This document shows positions 28,330-34,468 of a stretch of 64,000 bases of DNA, piece after piece. Positions within the stretch are counted from its first letter, which is position 1. Each line of letters starts with the position of its first letter. Under the pieces are notes generated by a model. That model was not told the DNA's origin and did no database searches. It saw nothing but the letters and a program-made list of their open reading frames with translations. Location: positions 1 to 64,000 of the forward strand of contig NZ_JACHWZ010000017.1 of assembly GCF_014191725.1 (NCBI RefSeq). The letters are read 5' to 3'. Both the position numbers and the translations under genes were made by a program. This DNA comes from Microbulbifer rhizosphaerae (GTDB lineage: Bacteria > Pseudomonadota > Gammaproteobacteria > Pseudomonadales > Cellvibrionaceae).

Positions 28330-28397
28330 GAATGGCGCTAAATTAAGTCGAAAGTGTGATGCTGAGAGCCCGCCTAGGCCTTAACTTGGTGCCATTC
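28330..28397. repeat. 68-base inverted-repeat element
   Basis: The ends GAATGGCGCTAAATTAAG (28330-28347) and CTTAACTTGGTGCCATTC (28380-28397) pair at 15 of 18 positions, with mismatches that would be G-U in RNA. The left half recurs at 32838. It has the form of a small non-autonomous mobile element and splits the operon between the isomerase and the MFS gene. Confidence 0.75.
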
Positions 28398-28407
28398 CTT
28401 CCTGTTC

Positions 28408-29466
28408 CTAATCCGCTAATCCGAGTATCCGGCGGTTGCGCTGTTCGCTGGTATTGCCACCGGCAAAGTCGTCAAACGAGCGCGCGGCCCTGTTGATCAT
28501 TCGTTCCTTTATGAAAGCCGCGCCTTCGGCCGCTCCCTGTTCGGAGTTTTTCAGGCAGCACTCCCATTCGAGCACTGCCCAGCCTTTAAAATCGTATTGG
28601 GTCAGCTTGCTGAAAATACTTCTGAAGTCCACTTGGCCATCACCCAGTGAACGGAAGCGGCCCGGGCGGTTCACCCAGTCCTCATAGCCGCCGTAAACGC
28701 CGGCGCGGCCGGTGGGGTTGAACTCCGCATCCTTGACGTGAAACATGCGAATGCGGTCGTGGTAGCGATCGATAAAATCCAGGTAGTCGAGTTGCTGCAG
28801 GACAAAGTGACTGGGGTCAAAAAGAATATTGGCCCGCGGGTGGTTGTCCACCGCTGCCAAAAATCTTTCAAAGGAGGCGCCGTCGTGCAGGTCCTCTCCC
28901 GGGTGGATTTCGTAACAGAGGTCCACGCCGGCTTCATCGAAGGCGTCCAGAATCGGTCGCCAGCGCCGCGCCAACTCGGCAAAGCCTTGCTCAACCAGGC
29001 CGACGGGGCGCTGGGGCCAGGGATAGACCAGATGCCAGAGCAGAGCGCCGGAAAAGGTAGCGTGAGCTTTTAGTCCCAGCCGCTGGCTCGCCTTGGCCGC
29101 CAACTTCAACTGGTCGACGGCCCACTCGGTACGCGCTTTGGGATTGCCCGCGAGGGCGGTGGGGGCGAAGTTGTCGAACAGCTCATCATAGGCCGGATGC
29201 ACCGCCACCAACTGCCCTTGAAGATGAGTGGATAGTTCGGTGATTTCTATCCCGGCTTCGGCACAGATGCCGCGCATGTCGTCGCAGTACGCCTGGCTTT
29301 CTGCAGCTTTCTTCAAGTCAAAAAACTGACTGTCGCTGGTCGGGACCTGGATGCCTTTATAGCCTAGGGATGCGGCCCACTGGGCAATGGTATCCAGGCG
29401 GTTGAAAGGCGCCTCATCCGCCATAAACTGGGCCAGGAAAATCGCCGGCCCCTTGATACCTGTCAT
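28408..29466 (-). CDS. Sugar phosphate isomerase/epimerase (TIM barrel)
   Basis: A cytoplasmic 352-residue AP-endonuclease-2-like TIM barrel with no signal peptide. Metal-site residues are suggested by CYEIHPGEDLHDG, NILFDPSHFVLQQLDY, RIRMFHVKDAEFNP and WAVLEWECCLKN. Proteins of this type sit with Gfo/Idh/MocA dehydrogenases in inositol-like or keto-sugar pathways. It lies between the dehydrogenase and the permease on the same strand; a 115-base gap containing the inverted-repeat element separates it from the permease. Substrate unknown. Confidence 0.87.
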   Translation of the reverse strand: MTGIKGPAIFLAQFMADEAPFNRLDTIAQWAASLGYKGIQVPTSDSQFFDLKKAAESQAYCDDMRGICAEAGIEITELSTHLQGQLVAVHPAYDELFDNFAPTALAGNPKARTEWAVDQLKLAAKASQRLGLKAHATFSGALLWHLVYPWPQRPVGLVEQGFAELARRWRPILDAFDEAGVDLCYEIHPGEDLHDGASFERFLAAVDNHPRANILFDPSHFVLQQLDYLDFIDRYHDRIRMFHVKDAEFNPTGRAGVYGGYEDWVNRPGRFRSLGDGQVDFRSIFSKLTQYDFKGWAVLEWECCLKNSEQGAAEGAAFIKERMINRAARSFDDFAGGNTSEQRNRRILGLAD

Positions 29467-29497
29467 GTCAATGCTCCTCGTTTATCGTTATCGGTCT

Positions 29498-30661
29498 TCA
29501 GCCGACATTGGGCAATTCAATCCACTTGGTGTCGCTTTCCCGGCTGGCGACGACGGTTTCAATAAACGCCATACCGCGCAGGCCGGCCGAGATGCCGGGG
29601 ACACCGGGTGCAGAGCCTGCTGCTCCGCTGCGAATGGCGGCCGCAAAATCCCGATACAGATTGCCCATGGCTTCGAGGTAGCCTTCGGGGTGACCGCCCG
29701 GTAGCCGGCAACGCCGCAACGCCTCGGCACTCAGGCCTGGCTGGTCGACGCCGGCGCGCAGCACCTGCATAGGTTGGCCAAGCTGGCGATAGACCAAGCT
29801 GTTGGGTGACATTTGTTGCCATTCCAGACCACCTTTATCGCCGTATACCCGGATTTTTAACGCGTTCTCCTCGCCAGCACAGACCTGGCTGGCGATCAAT
29901 ACACCGCTGGCGCCATTCCGGGTGCGGAAGAGGGCGGCACCGTCATCGTCGAGCCGGCGATCCGGGAGATGCGTATTCAGTTCGGCGCACAGGGAGGTAA
30001 TCTGCTGGTTGGCGATGAATTCGGCCAGGCCAAAGGCGTGGGTGCCGATATCGGCCATGCAACCGCTCGCGCCGGCCAGTGACGGATCACAGCGCCAGGC
30101 AGCCTGCTTGTTGTCCTGGGCCTCTTGATTTTCGCTGAGCCAGCCCTGGGGATATTCCACGTAGATCTTACGCAGGGTGCCGAGCATGCCTTCGCGCACC
30201 ATTTCCCGCGCCTGCCACACCATGGGGTATCCCAGATAGGTATGCGCAAGGCCGTACAGGCAGTTGGACGCATCCAGGGCCTGGGCCAACTGCTGGGCCT
30301 CCCCCAGGGAAACAGCGGCGGGTTTCTCGGAAAATACGTGGAAACCGGCGTTGATCGCCGCTAAAGCAATGGGTACATGTAAATGGTTGGGGGTTGCGAT
30401 AACCAGCATCTCCATGCGCTCAGGCGCCGGGCGCTGGGCCTCCTGCTCGATCAGCGCTTGCCAGGAGTTGTAGGTGCGATCAACTGCCAACCCGAGATCG
30501 GTTGCTGTGCGCCGATTGTTGTCGGGATCGCGGCTGAAGGCGCCGCACACCAGTTCGATCCTGGCATCCAGTGCCGCGGCACAGCGGTGGACGGCGCCAA
30601 TAAAGGCACCTTCGCCGCCGCCTATCATGCCCATACGCACTTTATTCTGATCTGTTTTCAT
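29498..30661 (-). CDS. Gfo/Idh/MocA family oxidoreductase
   Basis: An NAD(P)-dependent sugar dehydrogenase of 387 residues. The Rossmann motif GMIGGGEGAF is at the N-terminus, the EKP motif at about 112-114, followed by the typical alpha/beta C-terminal domain (DIGTHAFGLAEF, GDKGGLEW). It is the first gene of the minus-strand operon and faces the LacI regulator across three palindromic operators. A cytoplasmic step reducing or oxidising a 3-keto-sugar would fit the GMC/DUF1080 genes in the operon. Confidence 0.9.
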   Translation of the reverse strand: MKTDQNKVRMGMIGGGEGAFIGAVHRCAAALDARIELVCGAFSRDPDNNRRTATDLGLAVDRTYNSWQALIEQEAQRPAPERMEMLVIATPNHLHVPIALAAINAGFHVFSEKPAAVSLGEAQQLAQALDASNCLYGLAHTYLGYPMVWQAREMVREGMLGTLRKIYVEYPQGWLSENQEAQDNKQAAWRCDPSLAGASGCMADIGTHAFGLAEFIANQQITSLCAELNTHLPDRRLDDDGAALFRTRNGASGVLIASQVCAGEENALKIRVYGDKGGLEWQQMSPNSLVYRQLGQPMQVLRAGVDQPGLSAEALRRCRLPGGHPEGYLEAMGNLYRDFAAAIRSGAAGSAPGVPGISAGLRGMAFIETVVASRESDTKWIELPNVG

Positions 30662-30710
30662 AGGGCTCCTTAGGCCACTTCACCTTGGAGAAATGTGCTT
30701 GATAAGCAAA

Positions 30711-30726
30711 ATGTATCCGAATACAT
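30711..30726. promoter_or_regulatory. Operator 1 of the keto-sugar operon
   Basis: ATGTATCCGAATACAT is an almost perfect 16-base palindrome with the central CG of LacI-family operators. It lies 50 bases upstream of the dehydrogenase start and 21 bases from a perfect copy at 30747-30762. Confidence 0.82.
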
Positions 30727-30746
30727 TTGGGATCGTCAACATAAAA

Positions 30747-30762
30747 ATGTATCCGGATACAT
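30747..30762. promoter_or_regulatory. Operator 2 of the keto-sugar operon (perfect palindrome)
   Basis: ATGTATCCGGATACAT is a perfect 16-base palindrome. Its centre is 36 bases from that of operator 1, between two divergent transcription units. The adjacent LacI-family gene is the obvious binding protein. Confidence 0.88.
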
Positions 30763-30876
30763 ATAAGATTGGAAATGGTTTCTGTGCAATTCGGCACATT
30801 TTGTCGAAATATCGTCTTTAGCTGGCACGGAAAGTGAGATTTTGGTCAGTTTCTGGGCAGGGTTGGCGCATACTTA

Positions 30877-30890
30877 TGATACCGGATACA
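30877..30890. promoter_or_regulatory. Operator 3, upstream of the LacI gene
   Basis: TGATACCGGATACA matches the core of operator 2 with the left half partly degenerate. It lies 57 bases before the regulator start, a position suited to autoregulation. Confidence 0.6.
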
Positions 30891-30946
30891 ATCCCGGTGT
30901 TTGTGAAGTAGTGTCCTGCATGGCAGGCGTCCGTGGAGGGGGGAGG

Positions 30947-31966
30947 ATGTCAAACAATCGAGAGGTCGCAAAACTGGCGGGGGTGTCTGTGGCCACGGTG
31001 TCCCGCGCCTTGCAAAAGCCAGAGCTTGTTTCCTTGAAAACCCGCAACAAGGTTCTATCGGCAATCAAGAAGCTCGATTACAGGCCCAACCTTATGGCGG
31101 CAAAGTTTCGCTCGGGCAAGTCTGGGAATCTGGTAGTGCTTGTACCGACCGTAGCCAACCTGTTTTTTGCAAGGGTTATCAGCGGGATGCAAGAGGAGGC
31201 CCACAAAAGGAGCTACTCCATTTTGTTGTGCAACACTTTCGGCAATCCGGAAATGGAAGAGGGGTACGCGAAGATGGTGCATACCTTCCAGGCGGATGGC
31301 GTTATTCAACTGCGAGCCTACAACCCCTTCGGTGCAGAAGATGCTGGCGGTAACGCTGCGCTGCCGATGGTTAATGCCTGTGAAGTGCTGGACGATACAA
31401 CGGTTCCGACGGTCGCTCTGGATAATCGTGCGGCGGCGCGCGCGATGACCGAACACTTGCTCCAGCTGGGCCACCGGCGCATTGCGGTAATCAAGGGGCC
31501 TAAGAGCAGCCCATTGACCCGTGACCGCCTTGCGGGCTATCGCGATGCACTGGAAGAGGCTGGAATAGCTTTTGATGAAAGCCTTTTATGTCCCGGTGAC
31601 TTTACCTTGCATTCCGGCCACAAGGCCGCCGGTGTTTTAATCGATCTCAATGAGAGACCCACGGCAATTTTTTGCGAAAACGACGAAATGGCCATAGGGG
31701 CCATACAGCGTATCAAGCAAAGCGGCCTCAGGGTGCCCGACGATATCTCGGTCGCAGGGTTTGACGATATTGCCTTCGCGCCATTCAGCGACCCACCCCT
31801 GACAACGATAGCCCAGCCCGCCGAGGAGTTCGGCAGTACAGCAGTGTCGTTGTTGATTGATTTACTTGAGGGTCGGATCAAAAAGGCTCCGAAGGTTATT
31901 TTGCCATTTGAGTTGGTTGTCAGGGCCAGCACAGGGCCAGCTTCAATCGAGGAGACATTGCAATGA
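30947..31966 (+). CDS. LacI family regulator of the keto-sugar operons
   Basis: A 339-residue LacI-type repressor. The helix-turn-helix (REVAKLAGVSVATVSRALQKPE) begins at residue 5 and is followed by the hinge segment NKVLSAIKKLDYRPN and a ligand-binding domain with FCENDEMAIGAIQRIK, VAGFDDIAFAPFSDPPLTTI. The ATG at 30947 is chosen because a strong GGAGGGGGGAGG precedes it; an upstream in-frame start at 30842 would place 35 atypical residues before the HTH and cover operator 3. Its stop overlaps the next gene's start (ATGA), so the isomerase is translationally coupled. The three palindromes upstream are its likely targets. Confidence 0.92.
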   Translation: MSNNREVAKLAGVSVATVSRALQKPELVSLKTRNKVLSAIKKLDYRPNLMAAKFRSGKSGNLVVLVPTVANLFFARVISGMQEEAHKRSYSILLCNTFGNPEMEEGYAKMVHTFQADGVIQLRAYNPFGAEDAGGNAALPMVNACEVLDDTTVPTVALDNRAAARAMTEHLLQLGHRRIAVIKGPKSSPLTRDRLAGYRDALEEAGIAFDESLLCPGDFTLHSGHKAAGVLIDLNERPTAIFCENDEMAIGAIQRIKQSGLRVPDDISVAGFDDIAFAPFSDPPLTTIAQPAEEFGSTAVSLLIDLLEGRIKKAPKVILPFELVVRASTGPASIEETLQ

Positions 31967-32859
31967 CTGACAATAATAAAGTGGGACTAAAGAAGGATGT
32001 GTTAATAAGCCGGCGCCAATTGCTTGGCTTGGGTGCAGGGCTGGGGCTGATGGCAATTCCGGGGCTGAGTTCACTGGCCAAGTCCTCAGCTCAGAAAAAA
32101 GTAGGCCTGCAGCTTTACACTCTACGGGACCTAATGGCCAAAAGTGTGCCGGAAACGCTTAAACTCGCGGCCAGTGTTGGTTACAGGGAGGTCGAGTTTG
32201 CCGGCTATTTCGACCACAAGCCCAAAGTACTGCGCGAAATACTGGATAGTGAAGGGCTCACCGCGCCATCAACCCATGCGCCGTTGGAAAGTCTGCAAAA
32301 AGATTTTGAATCCTTGATAGAAGCGGCCCAAATTCTGGGGCACAGGTACATCGTCGTGCCTTATCTCAATGACGAGCAGCGGGGCACCGGTATCGATACC
32401 TACAAGCGCCTGGCTGAACAGTTCAATATCCTGGGTGAACGCTGCTCCAAAGCCGGCCTCAAGTTTGCCTACCATAACCATGCATTTGAATTCGACAAAG
32501 TGGACGATCAGGTCCCTTACCATGTCATTCTGGCTGAAACCGATCCACAGCATGTCTATATGGAGCTGGATCTCTACTGGATTGCCAAAGCCGGGAAAGA
32601 CCCTCTGGACTATTTTCGCAAGCATCCCGGGCGATTCCGGCTCTGGCATGTCAAGGACATGGACGAGAATGGTAACTTTGCCGATGTTGGTCAGGGCGTT
32701 ATCGACTTCCGCCGGATTTTCGCCGCCGCAGATATTGCGGGACTTGAGCACGGATTTGTGGAGCGGGATCATACCGATGACCCGATCAGCACCATTCGCC
32801 AGGGCTATGAAGGGATGAAGCAATTAGCCTCTCATACGAATGGCACTAAATTAAGCTGA
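31963..32859 (+). CDS. Sugar phosphate isomerase/epimerase with Tat signal
   Basis: A 298-residue xylose-isomerase-like TIM barrel, the third such protein in this cluster. The N-terminus SRRQLLGLGAGLGLMAIPGLSSLA is a Tat-type signal. Barrel segments include VGLQLYTLRDLM, KFAYHNHAFEF, YMELDLYWIAKAG and RLWHVKDMDENGNF. It overlaps the LacI stop by four bases. The last residues NGTKLS and the stop codon fall within a repeat (32838 onward) also seen at 28.33 kb, so the native C-terminus may have been replaced. Function in the keto-sugar pathway is inferred from context. Confidence 0.87.
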   Translation: MTDNNKVGLKKDVLISRRQLLGLGAGLGLMAIPGLSSLAKSSAQKKVGLQLYTLRDLMAKSVPETLKLAASVGYREVEFAGYFDHKPKVLREILDSEGLTAPSTHAPLESLQKDFESLIEAAQILGHRYIVVPYLNDEQRGTGIDTYKRLAEQFNILGERCSKAGLKFAYHNHAFEFDKVDDQVPYHVILAETDPQHVYMELDLYWIAKAGKDPLDYFRKHPGRFRLWHVKDMDENGNFADVGQGVIDFRRIFAAADIAGLEHGFVERDHTDDPISTIRQGYEGMKQLASHTNGTKLS

Positions 32860-32878
32860 AAGTGTGATGTGAGGCCCC
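32838..32878. repeat. Second, one-ended copy of the inverted-repeat element
   Basis: Starting with GAATGGCACTAAATTAAG, this stretch matches the left half of the element at 28330 over about 40 bases, including AAAGTGTGATG. The complementary right end is not found. It covers the last six codons and stop of the isomerase gene. Confidence 0.7.
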
Positions 32879-32917
32879 CGCCGGAGCGCAGCATACGGAG
32901 TATACGTGGAGCATTGT

Positions 32918-32973
32918 GAGCACCGCTTACGCGTCTCCTACCTGCGCCGGAATGAACGGCGTCAGTTGCTGAC
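32918..32973 (+). repeat. Short copy of S9 peptidase coding sequence
   Basis: This stretch matches 21228-21281 in the S9 peptidase gene: GAGCACCGCTTACGC and ACCTGCGCCGGAATGAAC are identical and CAGTTGCTGAC follows, about 47 of 54 positions in all. It is noncoding here, in the 221-base gap between convergent genes. It may be a gene scrap or part of a dispersed repeat. Confidence 0.6.
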
Positions 32974-33080
32974 TGCGGCGTTGCACTTGCTTGACGTAGA
33001 TCACTACGCCGGCGCAAGTGCGCCTAGCACCTGGCCGCTTAGCGGCCCGCTGATATCACTATTTAATACCAGACAGGACA

Positions 33081-34430
33081 CTAGTATTCAGGCGCTGAGT
33101 CATTGCCAAGCTGGTATGCCTTGCTGAGAAACCGCGGGTACAGCGGCTCGTGCCGGAACATGTTCAGGTAGAAAAGGGCGATCATGTGGTTTTCCGGGTC
33201 GATGATATATCCCGTTCCCAACATGCCTCCCCAGGCATAGGCGGTATTCGACACCTGCGGAAGCGGCTTTTTATCGTCGTTATAGAGTTCGAACCCCAGC
33301 CCAAACTGAAAGCCTTTTGCGCCGGAATGCTGTGCTGGCAGGCGGTTTACCCGGGTCATCAGCTCGACGGTTTCCGGCTTTAAAATGCGCTTGCCGTTGA
33401 ACTCCCCTTTGTTGAGCAGCATCTGGCAGAATTTGGCGTAGTCCCCGATCGGGCCATTCAGGCCGATGGCGCCTTCGCTGTAGCTTTGCTCCCTGCTCAC
33501 CGCTCCCTCGCTGTAGATGTTGGTGGCCGGTTGCAACTGGCCGTCGACGGCGTTGTAAGCCTTGACGAAACGGTCGAGTGCCTCCGGCTCGTAGTACCAG
33601 TCGGTGTCGTTCATGCCCAGCGGGTCGAGTACGGATTCCTTGACGTACTCCCGCAGCGGCATTTCGGAAATACGCTCGACCAGGTAGCCGAGCATATTGC
33701 TGCTGACGTGGTAATTCCAGTCACTGCCCGGATCGAAGCCGAGAGGGTATTTCACCAGGGCGAGCATCTCCTCCTCGAGATATCTGGCATGGTAATCGCC
33801 GCCGCCGCTATGCTGGCCGTGGGGCGTGAAGTCCGGGGCCGCGCCGCCGAAGCCGACGGGGCGGAAGTCCGTTTGCCGGTCGGCCCTTTGAAGCTCGCCG
33901 GCCGGGCCCGCGCCGAGCCCGGAGGTATGCGACATCAGGTGGACGAAGGTCAACGGGGTGGCGGTGGGGCGGGTTTCGTAGGTGCCGTCCTCGTGGATGG
34001 CGGTCACCACCTCATTGGGGATTTCGGGAAAATATTTGGCTACAGGATCGTCGATGGACACCAGGCCCTGTTCCACGAGCGTCATAAAGGCAACAGTGAC
34101 CACGGCCTTGGTCTGGGAGAAGAGTACGTAGTAGTCGTCAACCGTCGCGGGTACCCGCTTCTCGATATCCTTCCAGCCAAAGGCCTTGGAGTAGAGAACC
34201 TTGCCGTCTTTGGCCACGAAGCCCACCACGCTGCTGGCCTTTTTCTCGTCGACAAATGACTGGAGCAGTTGGTCGATATCCGCAACCGCTTCGGAGTGGG
34301 CTCCCTGCCGGGGCTCAATGGCAGAGTAGTCAAATTGTTGCGGCATTTCGCTCTGGGGGGTGTCTCCCGAGCAGCCCGCGAGGACGAGGGGCAGAATCAG
34401 TAACAGTTTGCGATTGAAATACAGGTTCAT
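33081..34430 (-). CDS. Beta-lactamase-family serine hydrolase, lipoprotein
   Basis: A penicillin-binding-protein-like serine hydrolase of 449 residues, probably an esterase or peptidase rather than a beta-lactamase. The SxxK motif is visible as FSQTKAVV; NYHVSSNMLGYLVE occupies the second-motif region and GGMLGTGYIIDP lies near the third. A lipobox (LVLAGC) marks a lipoprotein. The ATG at 34430 follows AGGAGAAGGAC; an upstream ATG at 34472 would place a charged extension before the signal peptide. It begins 38 bases after the GH2 gene on the same strand. Removal of acetyl or other esters from sugar chains is possible but not shown. Confidence 0.85.
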   Translation of the reverse strand: MNLYFNRKLLLILPLVLAGCSGDTPQSEMPQQFDYSAIEPRQGAHSEAVADIDQLLQSFVDEKKASSVVGFVAKDGKVLYSKAFGWKDIEKRVPATVDDYYVLFSQTKAVVTVAFMTLVEQGLVSIDDPVAKYFPEIPNEVVTAIHEDGTYETRPTATPLTFVHLMSHTSGLGAGPAGELQRADRQTDFRPVGFGGAAPDFTPHGQHSGGGDYHARYLEEEMLALVKYPLGFDPGSDWNYHVSSNMLGYLVERISEMPLREYVKESVLDPLGMNDTDWYYEPEALDRFVKAYNAVDGQLQPATNIYSEGAVSREQSYSEGAIGLNGPIGDYAKFCQMLLNKGEFNGKRILKPETVELMTRVNRLPAQHSGAKGFQFGLGFELYNDDKKPLPQVSNTAYAWGGMLGTGYIIDPENHMIALFYLNMFRHEPLYPRFLSKAYQLGNDSAPEY

Positions 34431-34468
34431 GTCCTTCTCCTTGGAAGTTCTACTTTTTAAATGTTCAT

